Below are positions 18,645 to 27,389 of a stretch of DNA of 64,000 bases, piece after piece. The position numbers and the translations under genes are program-made. This DNA comes from Rhabdonatronobacter sediminivivens (GTDB taxonomy: Bacteria; Pseudomonadota; Alphaproteobacteria; Rhodobacterales; Rhodobacteraceae). The notes below the pieces were generated by a model. That model did not search any database. It had not been told where the DNA came from and saw only the letters and a list, made by a program, of their open reading frames with translations. The number at the start of each line of letters is the position of its first letter. Position 1 is the first letter of the stretch. The stretch is from contig NZ_JACBXS010000005.1 of assembly GCF_013415485.1 (NCBI RefSeq), positions 1-64,000 on the forward strand. Reading direction: 5' to 3'.

Positions 18645-18758
18645 AAACCGCGCCGCCGCCCCGGACAGGATCGCCCAGGCAGCACCTTAGATCGTCACCA
18701 GCGCGGCCGCCGCCCCGAGCACACCAGAATTGTCACCCAACCATTCGAGGAACACCAT
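18645..18758 (-). pseudogene. Detached N-terminal membrane segment of the TPR gene (in-frame stop)
   Basis: An ATG at 18758 opens a 23-codon frame encoding MVFLEWLGDNSGVLG followed by a hydrophobic AAAALVTI. It then stops at TAA (18687-18689). Directly after the stop the same frame resumes with GAAWAILSGAAARFV and runs into the TPR protein. Read through, the two halves make one plausible transmembrane helix. The simplest reading is a single nonsense change in a membrane-anchored TPR protein; a sequencing error is the alternative. Confidence 0.6.
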
Positions 18759-18824
18759 CCGCACAAGCCCCGGTCACCGCCCGCGTCACTCTGACCGACC
18801 GGCGGGGCGCTGGCAAGAACGGCG

Positions 18825-19048
18825 AAGCGGCTTGCGCGCCGGGGCCCGCGCCTGTGGGTCTGGCCGCGCGCGGGCGCGAAATGCGCGACCATGGGGCTGG
18901 TCGGCCTGTTGTGGCGGTGTGCCGTGGGGCCGCGGGGGGTGGCCAAGGGGGTGGTGGGCTGCGTTGCCCGCGGTCGGGAGAGGGCGAGGAGGTGTCGCCT
19001 CTGGTTGCGGTGGACCGGTTGGCGCAGGTCGATGGCGGGCACCTTTGA
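18825..19048 (+). pseudogene. Degenerate duplicate of the proS 3' end
   Basis: This non-coding stretch aligns with 17065-17290, the end of proS. Shared blocks include GCGCGCGGGCGCGAAAT, then GACCATGG against CACCATGG, GTCGGCCTG against ATCGGCCTG, CCGTGGGGCCGCG, GGTGGCCAAGGG, and GCGGTGGACCGG followed by TGGCGCAGGTC. Mismatches and small indels destroy the frame. Together with the intact copy it brackets the TPR gene as a direct repeat about 1.75 kb apart. Confidence 0.8.
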
Positions 19049-19109
19049 AGGGGCGCGCGCGGCGGGGGCATCGAGCCCCCTTCGCGCGCGTGGGCGGGCC
19101 TGCCCACAC

Positions 19110-19175
19110 CCGCCCCAAGGGGGGGCACGTCCCCCTTGGGCATCCCCGTGAGCATTTTTGTAAGATGAAGCCGGG
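19110..19175 (+). repeat. Intergenic repeat, copy C (diverged)
   Basis: A G-run/C-run inverted pair (CAAGGGGG at about 19117-19124 and CCCCCTTG at about 19132-19139) precedes the tail CCCCGTGAGCATTTTTGTAAGATGAAG, here split as CCCCGTGAGCATTTTTG and TAAGATGAAG. The order hairpin, then GAG(T/C)ATTTT, then (C)AAGA(A)ATG matches the copies at 4881 and 8954. Confidence 0.5.
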
Positions 19176-19193
19176 GTGGGGTGCATGCTGGTC

Positions 19194-19224
19194 TTGACCT
19201 TCCAGTTGCGGGAGGGATTATGTC
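19194..19224 (+). promoter_or_regulatory. CueR-type copper-responsive promoter of copA
   Basis: A consensus-like -35 TTGACC at 19194-19199 and a -10 (TATGTC at 19219-19224) are separated by 19 bp, the long spacer typical of MerR-family promoters. An imperfect palindrome with arms ACCTTCC and GGGAGGG fills the spacer, like the CueR operator of E. coli copA. Transcription should begin near 19231. Confidence 0.85.
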
Positions 19225-19254
19225 CGGGGCATGAGCGATTCAGGGACGATTGAC

Positions 19255-21756
19255 ATGCCATTGGCCGAAGCCGAGACGAGCCTGCTGCGGGTGCAGCTTC
19301 AGAACCTCAATTGTGCGGGATGTGTGCGCCGGGCCGAGGCGGCCTTGCAGGCGGTTCCGGGGGTTGTGGGGGCGTCGGTCAATCTGGCCAATGCGACGGC
19401 AGATGTGGAGCTTGCGCCGGATGCCGAGGCCGGCGCCATCGAAGCCGGTCTGGCGCAAGCGGGGTATCCCGCGCGGCAGCAGGATGTCATGCTTGCGCTG
19501 GAGGGGATGAATTGCGCGTCTTGTGTCGGGCGCGTGGAGACTGCGTTGCTGTCGGTTCCGGGTGTGGTGCGGGCCGAGGTGAACCTGGCCAGTGAGCGGG
19601 CGCATGTGGCCGTGTTCGAGGGCGCGGTTGCGCCCGAGGCGCTGGCGCGGGCGACGGCGGCTGCGGGCTATCCGGGGCATCCGGTTGAGGCGGACGGGGG
19701 CGGGGCATCGGCCAGTGCCCGCCATGACGCCGAGGCAGCACGCATCCGGCGCGATTTCCTGGTGGCGGGTGTCCTGACCGTGCCGGTCTTCGTGCTGGAG
19801 ATGGGGGGGCACATGGTGCCGGCCTTTCATCATTGGGTGCATCACACGATCGGCATGCAGGCAAGCTGGATGATCCAGTTCGTGCTGACCTCTCTGGTGT
19901 TGGCCTGGCCGGGGCGGATGTTCTATCTGCGCGGCTTTCCGGCACTGTGGCGGCGGGCGCCGGACATGAACAGTCTGGTGGCGCTGGGGACCTCGGCGGC
20001 CTGGGTCTATTCGGTGGTGGCGCTGTTTGCGCCCGGGGTGCTGCCCGAGGGCACGCGGGCGGTGTATTTCGAGGCGGCTGCGGTGATTGTCACGCTGATC
20101 CTGTTGGGGCGCTGGCTGGAGGCGCGGGCCAAGGGGCGCACCGGCGCGGCGATCGCGCGGTTGATCGGATTGCAACCGCGCACGGCGCGGGTTCTGCGCG
20201 ACGGGGCCGAGGAGGAGGTGGCGCTGTCGGCCCTGCGCCCCGGGGACAGCATCCGTATCCGGCCTGGCGAGCGGGTGCCGGTGGATGGTGAGGTCATCGA
20301 CGGGTCCAGCTTTGTCGACGAAAGCATGATCACCGGCGAGCCGGTGCCCGTGGAGAAGGGTGCGGGCGCATCGCTGGTGGGCGGCACGGTGAATGGCACC
20401 GGCAGCGTGGTGATGCGCGCGACCCATGTGGGTGCCGATACAGTGCTGGCGCAGATCATCCGCATGGTCGAGGCAGCGCAGGGGGCCAAGCTGCCTATTC
20501 AGGCGCTGGTGGACCGGGTGACGCTGTGGTTTGTCCCTGCAGTCATGGTGGTGGCGCTGGTCGCCGTGGCGGGCTGGTTGACCTTTGGTCCGGATCTGAC
20601 CTTTGCATTGGTGGCGGGGGTGTCGGTGCTGATCATCGCCTGTCCCTGCGCCATGGGGCTGGCGACGCCGACCTCGGTCATGGTGGGGACGGGCCGTGCC
20701 GCCGAGCTGGGGGTTCTGTTCCGGAAGGGCACCGCCCTGCAGGGGTTGGAGAAGGTGCGCGTGGTGGCCTTTGACAAGACCGGGACCTTGACCGAAGGGC
20801 GGCCGGTGCTGACCGATCTGATGGTGGTCGAGGGGCAGGATGAGGGGGAGGCTCTGGCCATGGCGGCGGCGCTGGAGGCGCGCTCCGAGCATCCGATCGC
20901 CCGGGCGGTGGTGCAGGCGGCGCAGGAACGGGGTCTGGAGTTGCCTGCGGTGGAGGGGTTCGAGAGCATCACCGGTTTCGGGATCAGGGGCGCGGTTGGC
21001 GGGCGGTCGGTGCTGGTGGGCGCCACTCGGCTGATGGTGCGCGAGGAGGTTGAGACGGGCGCGCTGGCGCGCCGGGCCGAGGCGCTGGCCGCAGATGGGC
21101 GCAGCCCGCTCTGGCTGGCGCTGGACGGGCGCGCTGTGGCGCTCATCGCTGTGGCCGACCGTGTCAAGCCGGAGGCCGCCGCTGCGGTGGCCGCGTTGCA
21201 GGGCATGGGATTGGAATGTGCCATGATCTCGGGCGATGCGGAGGCGGTGGCGCGGTCGGTGGCGCGCGAGCTGGGCATCGCGCATGTGGTGGCCGAGGTG
21301 CTGCCCGAGGGCAAGGTTGCAGCGCTGGCCGAGTTGCGGGCGACGCATGGGCCGGTGGCCTTTGTCGGCGACGGGATCAATGACGCCCCCGCCCTGGCCG
21401 AAGCCGATGCCGGGATTGCCATTGGAACCGGCACCGATGTGGCGGTGGAGACGGCGGATGTGGTGCTGGCCTCGGGCGATCCGGCGCGGGTGGCGACGGC
21501 GGTGGCGGTGTCAAGGCTGACCATGCGCAACATCCGGCAGAACCTGTTCTGGGCTTTTGCCTATAACACCGCGCTGATCCCGGTGGCGGCGGGGGTCCTG
21601 TATCCGCTGACGGGGCTGCTGTTGAGCCCGGCGCTGGCGGCGGGGGCCATGGCGCTGTCCAGTGTCTTTGTGCTGTCGAATGCGCTGCGGTTGCGGTTCA
21701 TCGTGCCGCAGCATGACCCGGTGGGCACGCGGCGCGCGCAGGAGGCGGTGGCATGA
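19255..21756 (+). CDS. copA: Copper-exporting P1B-type ATPase
   Basis: Pumps Cu(I) from the cytoplasm across the inner membrane. Two N-terminal heavy-metal-binding domains carry NCAGC near residue 20 and NCASC near residue 87. Membrane helices follow. The actuator TGEP loop lies near 355-365, the membrane copper site CPC in [11 protein letters not shown] near 465, the phosphorylation motif DKTGTLT near 503, and [10 protein letters not shown] near 705. An ATG at 19231 is possible but coincides with the predicted transcription start. The ATG at 19255 has AGGGA 8 nt upstream and is preferred, giving 833 aa. The stop overlaps cueR by ATGA. Confidence 0.95.
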   Translation: MPLAEAETSLLRVQLQNLNCAGCVRRAEAALQAVPGVVGASVNLANATADVELAPDAEAGAIEAGLAQAGYPARQQDVMLALEGMNCASCVGRVETALLSVPGVVRAEVNLASERAHVAVFEGAVAPEALARATAAAGYPGHPVEADGGGASASARHDAEAARIRRDFLVAGVLTVPVFVLEMGGHMVPAFHHWVHHTIGMQASWMIQFVLTSLVLAWPGRMFYLRGFPALWRRAPDMNSLVALGTSAAWVYSVVALFAPGVLPEGTRAVYFEAAAVIVTLILLGRWLEARAKGRTGAAIARLIGLQPRTARVLRDGAEEEVALSALRPGDSIRIRPGERVPVDGEVIDGSSFVDESMITGEPVPVEKGAGASLVGGTVNGTGSVVMRATHVGADTVLAQIIRMVEAAQGAKLPIQALVDRVTLWFVPAVMVVALVAVAGWLTFGPDLTFALVAGVSVLIIACPCAMGLATPTSVMVGTGRAAELGVLFRKGTALQGLEKVRVVAFDKTGTLTEGRPVLTDLMVVEGQDEGEALAMAAALEARSEHPIARAVVQAAQERGLELPAVEGFESITGFGIRGAVGGRSVLVGATRLMVREEVETGALARRAEALAADGRSPLWLALDGRAVALIAVADRVKPEAAAAVAALQGMGLECAMISGDAEAVARSVARELGIAHVVAEVLPEGKVAALAELRATHGPVAFVGDGINDAPALAEADAGIAIGTGTDVAVETADVVLASGDPARVATAVAVSRLTMRNIRQNLFWAFAYNTALIPVAAGVLYPLTGLLLSPALAAGAMALSSVFVLSNALRLRFIVPQHDPVGTRRAQEAVA

Positions 21757-22169
21757 ACATTGGCGATGTGGCCGACCGTGCCGGATTGCCGGCCAAGACG
21801 ATCCGGTATTACGAGGAGATCGGGCTGATCACGCCTGCGCGGGCGGAGAATGGGTATCGCCGCTTTTCTGCGCGGGACCTGCACAAGCTGGCCTTCCTGA
21901 AGCGGGCGCGGGCACTGGGATTTTCGGTGGAGGAGTGCCGTCATCTGCTGGCGCTCTATGAGGATCAGGGCCGGGCGAGTGCTGATGTGAAGGCACTGGC
22001 GCAGGAGCATCTGGCGCGGATCGATGCCAAGCTGGAGGAGTTGGCCCAGATGCGGCGCACCCTGGCCGAGCTGATCGAAAGCTGCGCCGGGGACCACCGC
22101 CCGGATTGCCCGATCCTGGCCGATCTTGCGGCACAGGAGGCGACATCCGCCAAGGCTGGCGGGCGGTGA
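21753..22169 (+). CDS. cueR: Cu(I)-responsive MerR-family regulator
   Basis: Metal-sensing activator of copA, 138 aa. The N-terminal winged helix (residues 1-70; [15 protein letters not shown]) is MerR-type and is followed by a long dimerisation helix. The metal loop is CAGDHRPDC, two cysteines seven residues apart, as in CueR, and it lacks the MerR mercury cysteine pattern. Its ATG overlaps the copA stop, so regulator and pump are made together from the CueR-type promoter at 19194. That implies autoregulation, with copper raising both. Confidence 0.93.
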   Translation: MNIGDVADRAGLPAKTIRYYEEIGLITPARAENGYRRFSARDLHKLAFLKRARALGFSVEECRHLLALYEDQGRASADVKALAQEHLARIDAKLEELAQMRRTLAELIESCAGDHRPDCPILADLAAQEATSAKAGGR

Positions 22170-22238
22170 TCCAGTGGAGCGCGCGATGCGCGCACGCCTT
22201 CTGGCGCTGCGCGCGGATTTGCGTTGCGCCTGTTGCGT

Positions 22239-22254
22239 CCCGGGCGCGCCCGGG
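22239..22254. terminator. GC palindrome in a convergent gap
   Basis: A perfect 16-bp palindrome (CCCGGGCG then CGCCCGGG) lies between the cueR and carboxypeptidase stops, close to the carboxypeptidase end. It could be a weak bidirectional terminator; no U-run follows. Confidence 0.3.
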
Positions 22255-22260
22255 GGGCGT

Positions 22261-23730
22261 TCAGAGCCCGTAGAGCGCGCCGAATTTTGCCTCGAGATAC
22301 TCCAGCAGCGGGCCTTCGTCCGGGGTGAAGCCGCAGGCGGCTTCGATGGTGGCGCGCGGCTCACGCAGGGCGCCGTGGCGCTGGAGCTTTTCGCGCAGCC
22401 AGGCGGTGGGGGTGCCGAGGTCGCCGCGCGCCAGCCCTGCGTCCAGATCCGGCATTTCGGCGGCGAGGGCCTTGAACAGGCAGCCCGCGTAGACATTGCC
22501 CAGCGTATAGGTGGGGAAATAGCCGAACAGCCCCGCCGACCAGTGGACATCCTGCAAGAGCCCATTGGCGGGGCGGTCCACGGCCACGCTGAAATCGGCC
22601 TCGAACCGCAGGTTCCAGGCGTCTTCGAGGTCTTCGGCCTCGATCTCGCCGCGCAGCAGATCGCGTTCCAGGTCGAAGCGCATCATGATGTGCAGATTGT
22701 AGTGGATCTCGTCAGCCTCGGTGCGGATGTATCCGGCGTGCACGCGGTTGACGGCGGCGTGGAAGGCCTCGGCGTCCTGCAGGTTCAGCGGGCCGAATTC
22801 GGCCTGCATCTGATCGAACACCCAGCCGGTGAAGGCCCGCGAGCGGCCAAGCTGGTTTTCATAGATCCGGCTTTGGCTTTCATGCACCCCCATGGACACC
22901 CCGCGCCCCAGCGGCGAGAGCGCATAGGCCGGGTCCACCCCCTGTTCATAGGCGGCGTGGCCGACCTCATGGATGGTGGAGTAAAAGCAGTTGAAGGGTT
23001 CGGTTTCAACGACGCGGGTGGTGATGCGGACATCCTCGCCATGGCCGGCGCAGAACGGATGCACGGTCAGGTCCAGCCGGCCATGGGCGAAGTCATAGCC
23101 GAAGGCCTCGGCCAGTTTGCGGGCCAGACGCAGTTGGCCGTCCTGGGGGAAGGTGCCGCGCAGGGGTTCGGGGGCGGGCCGGTTCAAGATCTTTTCGCGC
23201 AGGGCCACAAGGCGCGGGCGCATCCGGTCGAACATGGCGGCCGTTTCAGCGCCCGAGGCGCCGGGTTCGTAATCCTGCATCAGCGCGTCATAAAGATCCC
23301 CCCCATCGGCGATGGCGGCGGCTTCCTCGCGCCGCAGGGCGATGACCTGGCGCAGGATGGGCAGGAAGGCGGCCACGTCATCGTTGCGGCGCGCCTCGGC
23401 CCAGATTTCCTGGCCCATGGCGGTGACGCGGGCGAGTTCGGCGGCCAGACGGTCCGGCACGCGGGTGTTGCGGGCGTAGGCGCGGCGCAGCTCACGCAGG
23501 GCGGCGGTGCCGGCGTCGTCCGGGGCCTCGGCCGCCTCCAGCCATTCACCAATGCGCGGGTCGGTGCGGCGCTGGTGCAGCACGGTTTCCAGCGCGGCCA
23601 GTTCCTCGGACCGCAGATGGGCGGCGCCATGGGGCATCATGGTGCGCTGGTCCCAGCCAAGGCGCGTCATCACATTGTCCAGCGCCGCCGTATCGCGCGC
23701 ATGGGCCATCAGATTCTCGAAGGCGGTCAT
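22261..23730 (-). CDS. Carboxypeptidase M32 (thermostable carboxypeptidase Taq family)
   Basis: Cytosolic metallocarboxypeptidase, 489 aa, close to the family's ~500. The zinc motif HEVGH (HExxH) is near residue 263 in the segment IHEVGHAAYEQG. Other M32 marks are the DLTVHPFC region near 221 and HESQSRIYEN near 293. AAGGA lies 6 nt before the ATG. It stands alone between convergent and co-directional neighbours. It trims C-terminal residues from peptides with broad specificity. Confidence 0.94.
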   Translation of the reverse strand: MTAFENLMAHARDTAALDNVMTRLGWDQRTMMPHGAAHLRSEELAALETVLHQRRTDPRIGEWLEAAEAPDDAGTAALRELRRAYARNTRVPDRLAAELARVTAMGQEIWAEARRNDDVAAFLPILRQVIALRREEAAAIADGGDLYDALMQDYEPGASGAETAAMFDRMRPRLVALREKILNRPAPEPLRGTFPQDGQLRLARKLAEAFGYDFAHGRLDLTVHPFCAGHGEDVRITTRVVETEPFNCFYSTIHEVGHAAYEQGVDPAYALSPLGRGVSMGVHESQSRIYENQLGRSRAFTGWVFDQMQAEFGPLNLQDAEAFHAAVNRVHAGYIRTEADEIHYNLHIMMRFDLERDLLRGEIEAEDLEDAWNLRFEADFSVAVDRPANGLLQDVHWSAGLFGYFPTYTLGNVYAGCLFKALAAEMPDLDAGLARGDLGTPTAWLREKLQRHGALREPRATIEAACGFTPDEGPLLEYLEAKFGALYGL

Positions 23731-23816
23731 CCAGGGTCCTTCCTGCCAGAAAGCGAGACTTTCGGCAGCACCCTAGGGCGCGTTGCGGCGCGCGGCAAGG
23801 TGCCCAGCGCCCCGGT

Positions 23817-24815
23817 TCAGCCCGGTTGCGCGGCGGGAAACACGCTGTGCGCCGTCGGGGGGACATCGTCCCGGGCGGCCCGCACGGCCTGTGCTATCCG
23901 CGCCAGATGCCCGTCCCAAGTGCCGCAGCATCCGCCCCAGATATCGACATGGGGAAACCGGCGCGCCAGATCGCCCATCATCACCGCCAGTTCGTCGGGG
24001 TCGCCTTCTTCGATGTGATTGAGCTTGCACAGGGCGATCTTGTCCATCCGGGCCGCATTGGGGCGAAATGCGCGCAGGCGCCGTGTCCAGTCGCCGGGTT
24101 CGAGCGCGGGTTCGAACTCCAGCGGATGGGAGCAGTTGATGCCATAGGAGTCCGGGCGCGCCGCGCCTGCTTGCGCATCGGTGGCCTCGATCGCTTCGCG
24201 CAGCGTCGGCCCCGAGCGCAGCCGGTGATCGCCGGTCAGGGTGAAATGCAGGTTCAGCGGCAATCCGGCCCGCGCGGCGGCGCGGCTGACGCCCACGGCC
24301 TCGGGGATGTTGTTGAAGGTTGCGGCCCAGACCAGATCGACCCCAAGCGCGCGCAGGGTTTCAAGCTGGATCGCGTGGTACTCCTCGGCTGCGGTTTCGG
24401 TGATGTCCTGGTTCAGCGCATAGGCATCGCCGCGCGGGCCGACGATTCCGCAGATGACGATATGCGGCAGCTCACCCGCATAGGGCGCCGAGACCTCGCG
24501 CAGGAAACCGATGCAGCGCGCCTGCATGTCGGCCAGCGCTTCGGCACTGTAGCCCAGCTTGGCGCCCCAGTCAGGGCTGGCGCGATAGTCGAAGCCGGCC
24601 AGCATGGCGCCGAAGCCGTGCGCGGCCGCCGTGTCCAGAACCTTGTGATACATGCCGCGCAGCTGCGATACCGCATCGGCGTTGTCCATCAGTTCGAACA
24701 TGGCGAAATCACGCAGTTCGTGGCCGTAGCGAAACATGATCTCGGTCTCAGTGCCGCCTTCGGTCAGGTACTGAAGGCCTGCCTGCGCGGGAACGAACGG
24801 TCGGGAATGCACCAT
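23817..24815 (-). CDS. Homocysteine S-methyltransferase family protein
   Basis: Zinc-dependent methyltransferase of the betaine/S-methylmethionine--homocysteine family. The zinc ligands are visible: a cysteine in GINCSHP near residue 213 and the cysteine pair in GGCCGT near residue 299. The methyl donor cannot be read; no choline or betaine genes flank it, although a GlxA-type regulator of the sort used for betaine catabolism lies at 41142. The ATG at 24815 is preceded by GGAGG 7 nt upstream, better than the ATG seven codons earlier. Product 332 aa. Confidence 0.88.
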   Translation of the reverse strand: MVHSRPFVPAQAGLQYLTEGGTETEIMFRYGHELRDFAMFELMDNADAVSQLRGMYHKVLDTAAAHGFGAMLAGFDYRASPDWGAKLGYSAEALADMQARCIGFLREVSAPYAGELPHIVICGIVGPRGDAYALNQDITETAAEEYHAIQLETLRALGVDLVWAATFNNIPEAVGVSRAAARAGLPLNLHFTLTGDHRLRSGPTLREAIEATDAQAGAARPDSYGINCSHPLEFEPALEPGDWTRRLRAFRPNAARMDKIALCKLNHIEEGDPDELAVMMGDLARRFPHVDIWGGCCGTWDGHLARIAQAVRAARDDVPPTAHSVFPAAQPG

Positions 24816-24903
24816 CGTCAGCCCTCCGTTTTTCACGAAAGCCGGAAGGATACCACGGTTGCCGGGTCCGCGTCAAAACCGGTGGTGCTGCCCTGACGCC
24901 CGT

Positions 24904-26034
24904 TCAGCCGCGCAGGCTGGCCATGCGGGGGTATTGCGCCAGATGCCGGGCGCGGATGATAAGCACGAACAGCATGATCGCCGTGCCCTGATGGGCGATG
25001 GCCAGATGCCAGGGCGCGGCCTGCATCACCGTGGCGATGCCCAGGGCGACCTGCGCGGCCAGAACGGCGAACATGGTGTTGAAGGCCGCCCGCGTGGCCG
25101 GGTGGGGTGAGCGGCGCCCGCGCAGCCAGACGATCACGCCAAAGAGCGCCAGCAGATACCCCGCCTTGCGGTGGATGAATTGCGTGGTCGCCGGGTTTTC
25201 GAAGAAATTGACCCACAGGGGGGTCATCTCGAACAGCTCGGGCGGGATGAAGACGCCATGCATCAGCGGCCAGTCGGTATAGCCTGCGCCGGCGCGGATG
25301 CCTGCCACCAGCGCGCCCAGGATGATCTGCAGAAAGGCGAAATGCATCAGCCCGGTGGACATGGAGTAAAGCCGCCCCTCGCGCGCGCGGCGGGCCTGCA
25401 TGAGGTCAGCTTCGGACCGGCCCAGCGCGAACACATACCAGGCGATCATGCCCAGGATCACAAAGGCCAGCCCCAGATGCACTGCCAGCCGATACGATGC
25501 CACGGCGATCATGCCTTCGGTCAGCCCCGAAGCCACCATCCACCATCCGATCGCTCCCTGAACGCCCCCCAGCGCGCCCAGCGCCAGCAGGCGCGGGGTC
25601 CAGCCGCTGGGGATGCGTTTTGTCAGCCAGAAGAACGCAAAGCCCAACCCCCAGACCAGCCCGATCAGCCGCCCCAGTTGCCGGTGCCCCCATTCCCACC
25701 AGTAGATGATCTTGAACTCCTCCATGGTCATGCCGCGGTTCATCAGCGCGTATTGATCGATCTGGCGGTATTTCTCGAATTCCTCCTGCCACATGGCCTC
25801 GTTCAGCGGCGGGAGCGCGCCGGTGACCGGGCGCCATTCGGTGATCGACAGGCCGGAGTCCGTCAGCCGCGTCATGCCGCCCACAACGATCATCACCGCC
25901 ACCAGTGCAAACAGCACCACCAGCCAGCCGCGGATCATGGCGCGCGCGCGCGACCGGGCCGGGGCGGCGGGGGACGGTTTCGCGGCTGTGGGGCTGGCGA
26001 CCTCCTCGAAGATCGAGCGCTTGTTCTGTGGCAT
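24904..26034 (-). CDS. ctaA: Heme A synthase (COX15/CtaA family)
   Basis: Oxidises the C8 methyl of heme O to make heme A for aa3-type cytochrome oxidase. The 376-residue protein has eight predicted membrane spans. Conserved heme-related histidines occur in WEWGHRQLGR near residue 116, in the VHLGLAF segment near 185, in LMHGVFIP near 259, and in FIHRKAGYLLAL near 288. The first ~30 residues are a soluble P/A-rich extension. GGAG lies 9 nt before the ATG. The cox operon itself is not in the window. Confidence 0.94.
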   Translation of the reverse strand: MPQNKRSIFEEVASPTAAKPSPAAPARSRARAMIRGWLVVLFALVAVMIVVGGMTRLTDSGLSITEWRPVTGALPPLNEAMWQEEFEKYRQIDQYALMNRGMTMEEFKIIYWWEWGHRQLGRLIGLVWGLGFAFFWLTKRIPSGWTPRLLALGALGGVQGAIGWWMVASGLTEGMIAVASYRLAVHLGLAFVILGMIAWYVFALGRSEADLMQARRAREGRLYSMSTGLMHFAFLQIILGALVAGIRAGAGYTDWPLMHGVFIPPELFEMTPLWVNFFENPATTQFIHRKAGYLLALFGVIVWLRGRRSPHPATRAAFNTMFAVLAAQVALGIATVMQAAPWHLAIAHQGTAIMLFVLIIRARHLAQYPRMASLRG

Positions 26035-26129
26035 GGTGTCAGGCTCCGTAAGCGGCGATGCGCCTTTGTGCGGCGATAGCTAGACCGCGGCTGCGGGGGC
26101 TTCAAGAGCGCCCGGCGCGGCGCGGCGTC

Positions 26130-26816
26130 TCAGGCAATGCGCCGGAACTCCGAACGCTCCTGCGCATTGTCGAAGAAAGGGACCGAGTCCGGCTTGCCGC
26201 CATCGCGCAGGCAGGCCTCGGCCTCGGCCAGGACAACTTCGGTGATGAAGGGCAGGTTCAGATGCCGCGCCGTGGAAAAGGGCACCCATTGCAGATGGCT
26301 CAGCTCCTCGCAGGCGGCGGAGAAATCGGTCGGATCGCCCTGCACCCGCGTGGCATCGGCCAGAAAGAAGCGCGCATCGAAACGGCGCGGGCGGCCCGGC
26401 GGCGTGATGGCGCGAAACACGAATGTCAGCGCATCGGCGGCGGGCAGCATTCCGCGCGCGGCGAACTGTGCCCAGTCCGGGTGCGGGGGGCCGGGCCAGA
26501 CCCCGGGCGTGCCCAGCATCAGGCCGGTTTCCTCCCACAACTCGCGGATGGCGGCGGCGGCCAGGGTGGCGGCGCGCATGCCGCCTTCGGCCTCCAGCCG
26601 CGCGGTGCAGAGCGGCGACAGGTCGGTGCCCAGCGGCACCTGTGCGTCATCAGGGTCCACGGCGCCGCCGGGAAAGACGAACTTGTCCGGCATGAAGGCC
26701 GCGCTGGCCCCGCGCTGGCCCATCAGCACCTGCGGGCCATCGGCATGGTCACGCACCAGCATGATCGTGGCGGCATGGCGGATGGCGGTCTTGTCGATGG
26801 CGGGGGCCGTGCTCAC
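26130..26816 (-). CDS. NUDIX hydrolase
   Basis: Hydrolase of nucleoside diphosphates linked to another group. The Nudix box lies around residues 78-101 (ending AAIRELWEETGLML), preceded by the FVFPGGAVDP strand near residue 45. The GTG at 26816 is chosen because GGAGG lies 9 nt upstream and the GTGA overlaps the DUF983 stop, so the two genes are coupled. Product 228 aa; a long insertion after the Nudix helix resembles the NudL/NUDT19-like group. The physiological substrate is unknown. Confidence 0.88.
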   Translation of the reverse strand: MSTAPAIDKTAIRHAATIMLVRDHADGPQVLMGQRGASAAFMPDKFVFPGGAVDPDDAQVPLGTDLSPLCTARLEAEGGMRAATLAAAAIRELWEETGLMLGTPGVWPGPPHPDWAQFAARGMLPAADALTFVFRAITPPGRPRRFDARFFLADATRVQGDPTDFSAACEELSHLQWVPFSTARHLNLPFITEVVLAEAEACLRDGGKPDSVPFFDNAQERSEFRRIA

Positions 26817-27217
26817 CTGTTGCTGCCTCCGAAGCCGTGCATCCGGCGGGACCACTGGATCGCCACCATCATCCCCTTGAAACGCGGCAGCAGGTAAAGC
26901 GACATCGCCACCACCAGGGTTGCGATGAAGGCAAAGAGCAGCACCGGGTTCGGATCATAGGTGAACAGCAGCCACACCATGAGCGAGACCGCCACCTTGC
27001 CGGTGACGGTCAGCGTCAGATAGGCGGGGCCGTCATCGGCGCGCTGGTGGTGGAGTTCCTCATGGCAATGGGGGCAATTGTCCCGGACCTTCAGGTAACG
27101 GTGCAGCATCGCCCCTTCGCCACAGGCGGGGCAACGCAGCGCCATGCCGCGGCGGATCGCGGGCCATACGGGGCGGTCGTCTTCGGGCTGCGGGGCAGGG
27201 GATTCGGCAAGGCTCAT
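26813..27217 (-). CDS. DUF983 family membrane protein
   Basis: Small protein of 134 aa with two CxxC zinc-ribbon-like pairs (CPAC near residue 30, CPHC near residue 48) followed by two transmembrane helices (~72-92 and ~95-115). AGGAG precedes the ATG. Members are common in alphaproteobacteria and often lie near cytochrome oxidase or ctaA genes, as here, but their function is not established. It is coupled to the Nudix gene. Confidence 0.85.
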   Translation of the reverse strand: MSLAESPAPQPEDDRPVWPAIRRGMALRCPACGEGAMLHRYLKVRDNCPHCHEELHHQRADDGPAYLTLTVTGKVAVSLMVWLLFTYDPNPVLLFAFIATLVVAMSLYLLPRFKGMMVAIQWSRRMHGFGGSNR

Positions 27218-27342
27218 GTCGGCTCCTGTGTTTGGTCAGGGATGTAGCATGCGGCGTGGCAAATGTCAGGGTGGCAGGCGCGCGCTTTCGTGAACGGCCA
27301 GGGCGCGACGGAACCGGGGGGGCGGGGCGTGTGTCCCAATAA

Positions 27343-27364
27343 CCCGGCGCAAAAGCGCGCCGGG
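27343..27364. promoter_or_regulatory. Inverted repeat upstream of the EF-hand gene
   Basis: An 8-bp perfect stem (CCCGGCGC / GCGCCGGG) with a six-base loop lies 25 nt before the EF-hand start. It is in the 5' leader or promoter zone and could be an operator or an RNA hairpin. No convincing ECF -35/-10 pair was recognised around it. Confidence 0.35.
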
Positions 27365-27389
27365 CAGACCCTACGGAAAGGAAGCTGCG

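Noticed and set aside
18695-19261. 188-codon minus-strand open frame across the proS relic
   Set aside because: Its proline/arginine-rich product arises from the complement of a proS-derived sequence and ends in a different frame from the TPR gene.
19240-21348. 702-codon minus-strand open frame opposite copA
   Set aside because: It is the complement of copA, histidine- and arginine-rich and without recognisable domains.
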